Origin: Euryarchaeota archaeon UBA170
GTDB taxonomy: Archaea > Thermoplasmatota > Poseidoniia > Poseidoniales > Thalassarchaeaceae
Length of the DNA: 5,490 bases
Direction of reading: 5' to 3'
Assembly (NCBI GenBank): GCA_002499345.1
Contig: DALF01000049.1
Coordinates: 1 to 5,490, forward strand
Shown here: piece after piece, positions 1-5,490 of the stretch
Layout: the number at the start of each line of letters is the position of its first letter
Position numbering within the stretch: position 1 is the first letter of the stretch
The notes under the pieces: generated by a model
The model's input: the letters and a program-made list of their open reading frames with translations, nothing else
What the model was told of the DNA's origin: nothing
Databases searched by the model: none
Position numbers and translations under genes: made by a program

Positions 1-1
1 A

Positions 2-637
2 AGATCTGAAAAGGCCCTGAGAATAGGCGAGCAACTGGATACTCTGTACCCAGAAACACCAATTCCGTTGGATCATAAAGATAGTTACACTCTATTGGTC
101 GCCGTTATGCTATCCGCGCAAACAACAGACAAGAAGGTCAATGAAGTCACACCCTCCTTATTCAAAATCGCTGATTCTCCAGAAAAAATGGCTAAATTGG
201 AAATCGAAGAAATACGTTCTGTTATCAGAGAAATAGGTTTGGCACCAACAAAAGCAAAGAATCTCAAGAGGATGGCTGAGCAGATCATTGACTCAGGGGG
301 AGAAATATATCCAGAATGGGAATTTCTTGAGTCTTTGGCTGGAGTCGGGCATAAAACGGCCAGTGTGGTAATGTCTCAGGCTTTCGGAATTCCTGCATTT
401 CCAGTCGACACTCACATCCATCGTCTGGCTGAGAGGTGGGGCCTTTCCAATGGAAGTAACGTAGTCAAGACCGAGAAAGATCTGAAGAAGGTTTTCTCAA
501 AGGAGTCATGGAATCGAAGGCACCTCCAGATAATCTACTTTGGAAGGGAGTTTTGCCCCGCGAGAAGCCACAGCCTATCGGAGTGTCCAATATGTTCTTG
601 GGCGGCTACAAAGAAGAGAATTAAGCAGGGTAGGTAA
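2..637 (+). CDS. nth: Endonuclease III (DNA glycosylase/AP lyase), 5' end outside window
   Basis: Base-excision repair enzyme that removes oxidised pyrimidines from DNA and cleaves the abasic site. The reading frame is open from base 2, and its first 22 visible residues already read as Nth N-terminal sequence (ending YPETPIPL), so the TTG at 68 is not the start. At least 211 residues are visible; E. coli Nth has 211, so only a few are missing. In visible numbering, the LLVAVMLSAQTTD segment lies near residues 31-43. The helix-hairpin-helix LAGVGHKTA carries the catalytic lysine near 118, and VDTHI carries the catalytic aspartate near 136; these match E. coli K120 and D138. The C-terminal loop is unusual: it has three cysteines with spacing C-x9-C-x2-C and no fourth cysteine, instead of C-x6-C-x2-C-x5-C. 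A histidine sits midway in the x9 gap. It probably heads the + strand gene cluster, with the next start 7 bases downstream. The family call is firm; the state of the metal site is inferred. Confidence 0.95.
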   Translation, partial: RSEKALRIGEQLDTLYPETPIPLDHKDSYTLLVAVMLSAQTTDKKVNEVTPSLFKIADSPEKMAKLEIEEIRSVIREIGLAPTKAKNLKRMAEQIIDSGGEIYPEWEFLESLAGVGHKTASVVMSQAFGIPAFPVDTHIHRLAERWGLSNGSNVVKTEKDLKKVFSKESWNRRHLQIIYFGREFCPARSHSLSECPICSWAATKKRIKQGR

Positions 638-644
638 TAGATTG

Positions 645-1217
645 ATGATTTTTAGCGGTAGGATTAGCTCGTCAGGTTTCGAAAGTGGAGACTCCTTGGT
701 TATTGGTGACTGGGAAGAATCCCCCTTGGGCAAATTCACCAATATAATGTGGTCCAAACCAGATGGCAGTAGAGTTCTATTGTCACCCTCCTCTGAACAT
801 GCTGATTTTGTTTCGTCACTGTATGATTTCGATGATGTAAAAATTACTAATATTATCGTCAACAGGAAGAGAAAAAACATCTCAATTGAAACGGCTTATC
901 TGAATGTCTCTATGTCCTGGGGTATGAAAATCCCTATCCCCTTCCCCCGGCCACTGTGGTTCATCGCCTCCTTGGAGAATCTCTTCGGAAAGGCTATTTT
1001 TGGCTCAAATACCTATGGAATTGCTCGGGATGGAAGTAGAGAATGGTACTCAATCAGAGGAATCTCAAGAGTTTTCCATGCCCAGGCCAACACTCCAGAT
1101 TCAAAATTCGGTAAAATTGGAAAAACATCATTTTCCAAGCCATTCGGATTTAGCAGCCCGCCTAAAATTCCTACTAGCATCATAGTGAATTCTCATATCG
1201 ATAGAGAAAAGCCTTGA
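645..1217 (+). CDS. Conserved-looking protein of unknown function, 190 aa
   Basis: I cannot assign a function. The frame is open from 540, but bases 540-637 overlap nth in another frame and give unconvincing sequence. The ATG at 645, 7 bases after the nth stop, is the preferred start (first residues MIFSGRISSSGFESGD). A purine-rich GGGTAGGT stretch at 628-635 could serve as a ribosome site, though it is distant. No signal peptide or convincing membrane helix is seen. The hydrophobic patch near residues 95-120 (PIPFPRPLWF, then ENLFGKAIFG) is interrupted by prolines and charge. Other notable segments are GDWEESPLGKF (21-31), GSRVLLSP (41-48) and GIARDGSREWYSIRG (125-139). The general pattern (FSGRI, then GDW-SP-G-F, LL-P, and a late REWY) reminds me of uncharacterised actinobacterial proteins of similar length, but this is recollection and unverified. 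It is probably cotranscribed with nth and bcp. That the gene is real is fairly sure, from its length and tight fit between neighbours. Confidence 0.75.
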   Translation: MIFSGRISSSGFESGDSLVIGDWEESPLGKFTNIMWSKPDGSRVLLSPSSEHADFVSSLYDFDDVKITNIIVNRKRKNISIETAYLNVSMSWGMKIPIPFPRPLWFIASLENLFGKAIFGSNTYGIARDGSREWYSIRGISRVFHAQANTPDSKFGKIGKTSFSKPFGFSSPPKIPTSIIVNSHIDREKP

Positions 1218-1230
1218 AGAACCTAGTGGC

Positions 1231-1245
1231 AGAGTGGATATCATG
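1231..1245 (+). promoter_or_regulatory. Ribosome-binding/start context of bcp
   Basis: The sequence GAGTGGATATCATG precedes the preferred bcp start. It is almost identical to GAGTGATATCATG before the next gene (1720-1732), differing by one inserted G. GTGAT is complementary to the archaeal 16S rRNA 3' end (AUCACCUCC). The GTG at 1234 is also in frame, but it lies inside this element, so the ATG at 1243 is the better start. Confidence 0.45.
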
Positions 1246-1725
1246 AGCGAAGCAGTCACATTAGTAGTCGGAGAAAAAGCACCAGATTTTCAAGCATCCT
1301 TGACAGATGGCTCAAAGTTCGTCCTTTCAGAGATATTAGCTTCTGGAAAGGGGGTTATTCTCTACTTCTACCCAAGGGACAGCACTCCAGGTTGCACCAC
1401 CCAGGCTTGCGATTTTAGGGATAATTTTGGTAGAATATCGAATAACTCTTGGACCGTAGTAGGGGTTTCCACTGACTCAGCAAAATCACATGAGAAATTT
1501 ATTGATAAACATGATTTGCCTTTTGACTTGATTGTGGATGAAGATGCTCAGTTGCATACTTTGTATGGGACCTGGAGGGAGAAGAGTATGTATGGAAAGA
1601 CATACATGGGGACTCTCAGATCAACATTCGCCATTTCCCAAGAAGGTAAAATGTCATGGGTTGGGTATAAGGTCAAAACAAAGGGACACGTTGATCAGCT
1701 AATGCTGGACCTAGGGATTGAGTGA
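1243..1725 (+). CDS. bcp: Peroxiredoxin, Bcp/PrxQ class (thioredoxin-dependent thiol peroxidase)
   Basis: Cytoplasmic enzyme that reduces hydrogen peroxide and organic hydroperoxides using thiol reductant. From the ATG at 1243 it is 160 residues, usual for the family. The thioredoxin fold is complete: VGEKAPDF near the N terminus, the strand VILYFYP (38-44), and the active-site motif TPGCT with peroxidatic Cys51 and Thr48. The resolving Cys56 follows in C-x4-C spacing, which is diagnostic of the PrxQ/BCP class with an intramolecular disulfide. GVSTDS (74-79), the segment YGTWREKSMYGK (108-119) and the conserved Arg126 in LRSTF are also typical. All catalytic residues are present, so it should be active. 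It is separated by 25 bases from the upstream gene and by 4 from the downstream gene, consistent with one operon. A start at GTG 1234 would add three residues and is less likely. AhpC/Prx1 is excluded by the C-x4-C spacing and the length. Confidence 0.97.
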   Translation: MSEAVTLVVGEKAPDFQASLTDGSKFVLSEILASGKGVILYFYPRDSTPGCTTQACDFRDNFGRISNNSWTVVGVSTDSAKSHEKFIDKHDLPFDLIVDEDAQLHTLYGTWREKSMYGKTYMGTLRSTFAISQEGKMSWVGYKVKTKGHVDQLMLDLGIE

Positions 1726-1732
1726 TATCATG
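1720..1732 (+). promoter_or_regulatory. Ribosome-binding/start context overlapping the bcp stop
   Basis: GAGTGATATCATG overlaps the end of bcp: the TGA stop at 1723-1725 lies inside the GTGAT ribosome-site core. The ATG at 1730 follows 3 bases after GTGAT. Translation of the small downstream gene is therefore probably coupled to termination of bcp. This site decides for ATG 1730 over the in-frame TTG at 1718. Confidence 0.5.
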
Positions 1733-1972
1733 GAAGCGAACCAAAGAAGAGATTTGGTTGAGAGATTCCTAAGAAGATGTGTGACTTATGCTAATGAGTC
1801 CATAAGGAGAAAAAGGAAGAGAGGGGAAGATGAAGAAACTATTTCCAAGTGGACCATTTACAGGGATTTTACCGCACATGCAGCCGAGGAAGTTGCCGCT
1901 GGGGACTTGGACTCATGGTTGGAAGACGGCCCTGTGGACTTCGAACCTGATAATCAAGACTCAGACAATTGA
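1730..1972 (+). CDS. Small charged helical protein of unknown function, 80 aa
   Basis: I do not recognise the family. The ATG at 1730, 4 bases after the bcp stop and preceded by a GTGAT site, is preferred over the TTG at 1718, which lies within bcp. Residues 4-31 look like a long basic helix (RRDLVERFLRR, then IRRKRKR at 25-31). A second helical stretch follows at about 35-64 (KWTIYRDFTAHAAEEVAAGDLDSWL). The last 17 residues are acidic and probably disordered. No signal peptide or membrane helix is seen, and there is a single cysteine at 17. The split charge, with a basic N-terminal half and acidic C-terminal half, would suit a nucleic-acid-binding or adaptor protein, but that is only a guess. 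It is the last gene of the + strand cluster. Its final 19 bases overlap the 3' end of the opposite-strand sepF gene. The ribosome site, the coupling and the coherent helical composition support a real gene. Confidence 0.7.
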   Translation: MEANQRRDLVERFLRRCVTYANESIRRKRKRGEDEETISKWTIYRDFTAHAAEEVAAGDLDSWLEDGPVDFEPDNQDSDN

Positions 1973-2439
1973 CCATTTCCGCCTATTCCAAGCTCATATT
2001 TTGTCGTATCCACTCTCATCATCGCCCCTGGTACCATCAGTAACGAATCATCCTCATTTATTGCGAAGGCGTGTAGTCCAAGCCTCTCAGACATTTCTTG
2101 GACTCTTCTCTTACAGACATCTTTCTGACTGGGCATGTGGGCCAGGGACCCCAGGTCTACGATTACCATACAACCCCTGGATAGTGGCACTGACATTCCC
2201 TCTAGGGACAGCCTGTGTAACCCGTCCGGTTTGAGATAAATTACATTTCTAGATGCACTCGGGGTATGCCTCAATGTTCGTTCTGACCACTTCATTTCAC
2301 CTAAGTCAATATGAAGATCGCCCTCTTGTGGCCCTGGATCGGTGGAGACTATTTTTCTCTTAGAGTTAGATGCTATTGCTTTCGACGGATCGGGTAGTCC
2401 GAGTAGTCTAAACAGGTTAGCCACATGACGTCCGAGCAC
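1954..2439 (-). CDS. sepF: SepF-type cell division protein (FtsZ membrane anchor), 161 aa
   Basis: In archaea and Gram-positive bacteria SepF binds FtsZ through its globular core and holds it to the membrane through an N-terminal amphipathic helix. The core is at about residues 64-146: strand NVIYLKP (65-71), strand MVIVDLGSLA (91-100), a helix containing RRVQEMSERLG (111-121), strand AFAINED (124-130), and the closing LLMVPGAMMRV (133-143). This order and the VPG-type ending fit the DUF552/SepF fold. Residues 1-15 have hydrophobic L2, V6, L9, F10 and L13 alternating with R4, H5, N8 and R11, as expected for the membrane-targeting helix; residues 16-63 look like a flexible linker. The GTG start at 2437-2439 is forced, because an in-frame TGA lies at 2446-2448. 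That start shares one base with the stop of the upstream surface-protein gene, so translation is probably coupled. An alternative ATG exists at 2293-2295. The identification rests on pattern recognition, not a search. Confidence 0.78.
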   Translation of the reverse strand: MLGRHVANLFRLLGLPDPSKAIASNSKRKIVSTDPGPQEGDLHIDLGEMKWSERTLRHTPSASRNVIYLKPDGLHRLSLEGMSVPLSRGCMVIVDLGSLAHMPSQKDVCKRRVQEMSERLGLHAFAINEDDSLLMVPGAMMRVDTTKYELGIGGNGQLSES

Positions 2440-2447
2440 TACTCCTC
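2437..2447 (-). promoter_or_regulatory. Stop-start overlap (TAGTG) with GAGGAG ribosome site for sepF
   Basis: On the - strand the sequence reads GAGGAGTAGTG. GAG GAG are the last two codons (Glu-Glu) of the surface protein, TAG is its stop, and GTG is the sepF start sharing the G. GAGG lies 4 bases before GTG, a reasonable Shine-Dalgarno distance. The arrangement implies translational coupling of the two proteins. Confidence 0.6.
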
Positions 2448-5400
2448 AAAGAGTGCTTCTATGTCTTCATCATCTAAAGCGTCTTCTAGTGACATAGCGG
2501 CACTCTCCGAAAGGGCATCCTCGGACTGTACCCCCTCTTCAACTTCATCGTGATTCTCCTCTTCATTCAAGTCCTCTGAATCCAGCAGAATACTACTTAC
2601 ATCATCAGGAATTATTACTTCTACTGAATCGGAATCGCTATCTCCAGCTGTTTGATTGTCAGACAGATTTTCGCGGGATTCCTCAGAAATGGTTGTTGGT
2701 CCATCCTTCCTACTTTGTTGATCGAATGGGTCATATTCAGGATCGTCAAATGCATCATCCATGGACACCCTCTTCAATCTACTAGTCTGATCAATCTGCG
2801 GATCAAAAGACCCCACGCCGCTCTGCCTATTCCTGATTACAAAGACAGCCCCAGCTATGGAAATGATGACGATTGCCATGATTACCAATCCATATGATGC
2901 CATGAACTCGCCTAGGCTGAATGGGGCTTCTGAGACAATTACTGTAAGGGTAATCGAGGAGCCTGGCCCTTCATCTACAGCAGTCATACTGACAGTTCTA
3001 CTGCCTGAGCCAGTGAATGTCCACTCAATCCACTTCCCCTGAATATCAATGTCATTCGCCGCATTCCCATCACCATCACTGTCGACCGATGTGTCCATGT
3101 CCCAGTTGTAGAGCAAGATTTCCATGTCATGGGTCGAATCAGTTGTTCCATTGGCACTGAAGAAAACAACATCCCCCTCCGTGGGAGAGAACGTATTTAC
3201 AGAAGCTCTTGGCTCAGGATTAACATTTCGTATGTCAATTGGAATTTCGACTATTGCCATACTTCCATCGTCGTCGGTCACATGAAAAACAATCATGGTT
3301 GGAGCAGTAGTTGCATCGGGCCACGATCTCTCCAGTATCAGTGATTCCACGTCACAATCATCTGAGGACCCCTCGGAATCATCGGAGTTTGTCAGAGGAT
3401 CTAAGTCAAAGCAATTCCTTAATGTCAATAGATCTCCTGAAGTATCAATTGTACTTAATGTCAGAGAAACAATGGAGTCCTCGGCCACAGGAAGAGGAGG
3501 GGCAAGAGGGGTAATCTGAGGGGCTATATTCTGTATTTCTATAGGGACTATTAGGGACTCAGTGCTGGCTCCATCATTATCTACCACCTGAAGAGTCGCT
3601 AGATGCAACCCAGATGTATGGTATGTATGTTCTACAGTACTTTTCCTCCCTTCATAACCGATAACTAGATCTGGATTATTTTCAGCATCCGGATTCCATA
3701 TGTGAAATAGGGTACTCAAATCATTTTGAGAATCATCCGCAAATCCTTCAAAGGTTAGTAAATCCCCCTCATTAGCAAGGTAGACGCCCCTACTATCGGG
3801 TATCATTCTATTTCCGCCCATCCATATCTCAGCACGAGGATTAGTGGGTGCAATATTCCTGACCTCTATTGTTTTGTTTGAATATCCAATGTCATCATCA
3901 TCATCTACGGCTTCGACTCTGATGGTGTAGTTTCCCTCTACTTCCGGAGTCACCGTACAATAGACTCCGACTTGACCTTCATCACAAGGGTACGAAGACA
4001 CCCATAGGATATCCATCGGAGCCTGCGGAGTCTGGGTGTCAATATCTCCCCGCTCCTCGATATTGAATTCAATTGGAGAGAGGACGTAGGTCCAATCATA
4101 CTCAGAACGAATGTCGACCTCCGGCGGCCTATTGAGAATCTCTATGCTCTGAATAAGGATGACTTCATCGTTTTCATCATCTGTAATGGATAGCTGAACA
4201 TCGTATGCCCCGTCATCATCCCATGTATACTCGAATATACAGTCCTCTTCCGAAGACGAAACAAAACTCCCTTCAGGTATAGAAATGGTGAATTCGCAAT
4301 TCAACTCCCCGCCGTCCTCATCGTATGAGGAACCGGCATCGATGATTACTTCAGACTTAGTCAGGGACTGGGTCGGCATACTAAGAGATGCTATTGGAAG
4401 CCTTCCAATAAACAGCGAAAATACTCCATTATTATTGGTCCTGTCTCCATCATCAGAAATCAAGCCATCGGGGTCGACTTGGAATGATAGAGTGATCTCG
4501 CCTATTGGATGAGAATTGCGTACGCTCCAATTAACCTCTACTACGGCTTGTGCGAGACTATCGAGAGATGGTACCTGAACAGTTTGTATCGAACCATCAG
4601 GAGAAACAACATTCATAGTTGTCGATGGAGATGTCATTAGTCCCCTGTTCTGTATGGGGACATAGAATTTTAGAATATCTCCGGGAACGGCATTGAAGCC
4701 AGTGGAAGAAGCCAGAGTTGTAGTAGACTGCCCCCTGATCCTCTCTACAGTTACTCCTTCGGAGAGTGCAACCAAATCAATGGTACTGACGTTCGGGTCA
4801 ATCGTTATTGTTGAGGCGCCAACTATCTTCTGCGAGGGGATCCAGGCAATTATGCCATGACTCCCAGTCTCACTTCCGCCGGTTGAGTCATCGACAGAAT
4901 GGCCTGTATTGAATTCTATATTGGCAGAACCGTTCGCAGAAGTCGTAACAGTCCTAACATCTCCTTCAATTCCATATCTGAACTGTAACTCCTGTCCTGA
5001 AACAGCCTGTCCGTTTTGAGTCACGTTCGCCCATGCTGATGTGTCGAAGTCCAATGGAGAAAGGGGATACTCAAACTCAATCGAGATCTGCATGCTCCTC
5101 CCGGCTTGGTAAGTCTGTAGCTCGTGGAATGCATTGATCCCATCGATTATGTCCGTGCTAGATGAAACGTCCCCTCTGACCGATGGACAGAACCATCTGT
5201 AACCATCTGCAGAACCATTCGAGTCGAATGTAGTTACATTGTAGGATTGCTGACAGGTAGCAAAAGAAGTCCCAGGGGCTCCCTTGCTCATTACTTGCCA
5301 GCTTCTAGATTCACTTGACTGATCATCGGCAGGGATATCTACGAAATCACTCGAACCTTGATAATCAGTCTCTTGGTAATAGTCAGATGACCAGAAGTCT

Positions 5401-5489
5401 CCGACAGTAAGAGGGAAGTCATATCCCTCGGTAGGGGGGGAGTACGCCTGAGTAATAGTCAATTCTGCTACATCGATATCTATTGTCCA
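2439..5489 (-). CDS. Large PKD-repeat surface protein, C-terminal membrane anchor and acidic cytoplasmic tail (N terminus outside window)
   Basis: The frame is open to the right edge, and the nine codons before the TTG at 5462 continue sensibly (WTIDIDVAE), so the gene is 5'-truncated by the window. Residues are numbered from that TTG, giving 1007. About 1-225 is an extracellular N-terminal region with Cys70 and Cys92 and a beta-sandwich-like stretch near 130-222. About 230-352 resembles a CARDB domain, ending in PDGLISDDGDRTNNNG. Then come about five PKD/Ig-like modules (about 355-446, 447-539, 540-649, 650-749 and 750-846), most closed by a repeated linker such as IEILNRPP, IEVRNIAP, IEIQNIAP or IDIRNVNP. 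A single transmembrane helix spans 853-876, followed by RNR, so the N terminus is outside. The 131-residue tail is rich in Asp and Glu. Eight ectodomain cysteines fall in four close pairs, and there are nine N-x-S/T sequons outside. A D-x-D-x-D-G loop at 794-799 may bind calcium. No enzymatic domain is visible. A structural, adhesive or scaffold role is likely; the ligand is unknown. Confidence 0.9.
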   Translation of the reverse strand, partial: WTIDIDVAELTITQAYSPPTEGYDFPLTVGDFWSSDYYQETDYQGSSDFVDIPADDQSSESRSWQVMSKGAPGTSFATCQQSYNVTTFDSNGSADGYRWFCPSVRGDVSSSTDIIDGINAFHELQTYQAGRSMQISIEFEYPLSPLDFDTSAWANVTQNGQAVSGQELQFRYGIEGDVRTVTTSANGSANIEFNTGHSVDDSTGGSETGSHGIIAWIPSQKIVGASTITIDPNVSTIDLVALSEGVTVERIRGQSTTTLASSTGFNAVPGDILKFYVPIQNRGLMTSPSTTMNVVSPDGSIQTVQVPSLDSLAQAVVEVNWSVRNSHPIGEITLSFQVDPDGLISDDGDRTNNNGVFSLFIGRLPIASLSMPTQSLTKSEVIIDAGSSYDEDGGELNCEFTISIPEGSFVSSSEEDCIFEYTWDDDGAYDVQLSITDDENDEVILIQSIEILNRPPEVDIRSEYDWTYVLSPIEFNIEERGDIDTQTPQAPMDILWVSSYPCDEGQVGVYCTVTPEVEGNYTIRVEAVDDDDDIGYSNKTIEVRNIAPTNPRAEIWMGGNRMIPDSRGVYLANEGDLLTFEGFADDSQNDLSTLFHIWNPDAENNPDLVIGYEGRKSTVEHTYHTSGLHLATLQVVDNDGASTESLIVPIEIQNIAPQITPLAPPLPVAEDSIVSLTLSTIDTSGDLLTLRNCFDLDPLTNSDDSEGSSDDCDVESLILERSWPDATTAPTMIVFHVTDDDGSMAIVEIPIDIRNVNPEPRASVNTFSPTEGDVVFFSANGTTDSTHDMEILLYNWDMDTSVDSDGDGNAANDIDIQGKWIEWTFTGSGSRTVSMTAVDEGPGSSITLTVIVSEAPFSLGEFMASYGLVIMAIVIISIAGAVFVIRNRQSGVGSFDPQIDQTSRLKRVSMDDAFDDPEYDPFDQQSRKDGPTTISEESRENLSDNQTAGDSDSDSVEVIIPDDVSSILLDSEDLNEEENHDEVEEGVQSEDALSESAAMSLEDALDDEDIEALFEE
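2835..2906 (-). other. Transmembrane helix of the surface protein
   Basis: These bases encode residues 853-876 of the visible surface protein, from FMASYGLVIMA to GAVFVI. It is a 24-residue uncharged hydrophobic segment followed directly by RNR. Positive charge on this side and the PKD domains on the other give an N-outside, C-inside orientation. It is the only convincing membrane segment in the visible protein. Confidence 0.9.
3045..3083 (-). other. Possible calcium-binding D-x-D-x-D-G loop in last PKD module
   Basis: Residues 794-806 of the surface protein read DSDGDGNAANDID. D794, D796, D798 and G799 match the first half of EF-hand, dockerin and thrombospondin type 3 calcium loops. The 12th position is not acidic, but D804 and D806 flank it. 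Calcium-stabilised repeats are common in large secreted proteins. The binding is inferred. Confidence 0.4.
3892..3905. repeat. Short TCA/GAT simple repeat encoding poly-Asp
   Basis: Four TCA units plus TC on the + strand encode five consecutive aspartates (residues 520-524) of the second PKD module on the - strand. It is in frame and inside the typical acidic loop of a PKD domain. Length change would add or remove Asp without shifting the frame. It is too short to claim real repeat variation. Confidence 0.6.
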
Positions 5490-5490
5490 C

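Noticed and set aside
68..70. TTG as the start of nth
   Set aside because: The frame is open upstream to base 2 and encodes recognisable Nth N-terminal sequence, so the gene begins outside the window.
540..644. N-terminal extension of the 190-residue protein from ATG 540
   Set aside because: It lies within the nth coding region in another frame and reads as a shadow of nth; ATG 645 just after the nth stop is more natural.
575..880. 101-codon open frame on the - strand with a hydrophobic N terminus
   Set aside because: It is antisense to nth and the 190-residue gene, has no ribosome site that I see, and its apparent signal-like start comes from the complement of lysine-rich codons.
1218..1242. 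A separate promoter before bcp
   Set aside because: The 25-base gap contains no clear TATA box or BRE and is largely used by the ribosome-binding element.
1830..2234. 134-codon open frame on the + strand
   Set aside because: It overlaps the 80-residue gene out of frame and is antisense to sepF; its composition (Pro, Leu, His, Trp rich) is typical of a non-coding frame.
3295..3519. Serine-rich + strand frames opposite the PKD gene
   Set aside because: They are complements of Asp/Glu/Ser codons in a well-supported long - strand gene.
3892..3905. The TCA repeat as a CRISPR or phase-variation tract
   Set aside because: It is only 14 bases, trinucleotide and in frame, so slippage would not switch the gene off, and it has no spacer structure.
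5460..5462. TTG as the start of the surface protein
   Set aside because: No stop occurs between it and the right edge, no signal peptide follows it, and upstream codons continue beta-domain-like sequence, so the true start is outside.

Overview
The window most resembles a planktonic marine euryarchaeon of the Poseidoniales (Marine Group II) or a close Thermoplasmata relative. This placement is inferred by eye: no rRNA or other marker gene is present. The supports are a SepF-type cell-division protein in an archaeal setting, a very large PKD-rich surface protein anchored by one C-terminal membrane helix, ribosome-binding sites of the GTGAT/AGGTGA type, very tight gene packing, and a moderate G+C content. 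No mobile element, CRISPR array, tRNA or rRNA was found.

Left half, + strand (1-1972): four closely packed genes that probably form one transcription unit whose promoter lies left of the window. They are nth (endonuclease III, start cut off by the window edge), a 190-residue protein of unknown function, bcp (thiol peroxidase of the PrxQ class), and an 80-residue charged helical protein of unknown function. The gaps are 7, 25 and 4 bases. Oxidised-base repair next to peroxide removal suggests an oxidative-stress theme, but shared function is an inference from position alone.

Right half, - strand (1954-5490): two genes read leftward. The first is the 3' 3 kb of a large surface protein, with its 5' end beyond the right edge. 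It has an N-terminal region, a CARDB-like domain, about five PKD/Ig-like repeats, one transmembrane helix and a 131-residue strongly acidic cytoplasmic tail. Its TAG stop shares one base with the GTG start of the second gene, a SepF homologue, the membrane anchor of FtsZ in archaea. The sepF 3' end runs 19 bases into the 3' end of the 80-residue gene on the other strand, so the two units converge without an intergenic gap.

The most interesting point is the coupling of a single-pass surface protein to SepF. The surface protein's cytoplasmic tail carries a short acidic motif three times, [DE]-D-A-[LF]-[DS]-[DE], and the next gene encodes the FtsZ anchor. This makes it a candidate link between the outer cell surface and the division ring. 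Two further points are the Nth C-terminal loop, which lacks the normal four-cysteine iron-sulfur site, and a possible second internal start in sepF that would remove its membrane-binding helix.
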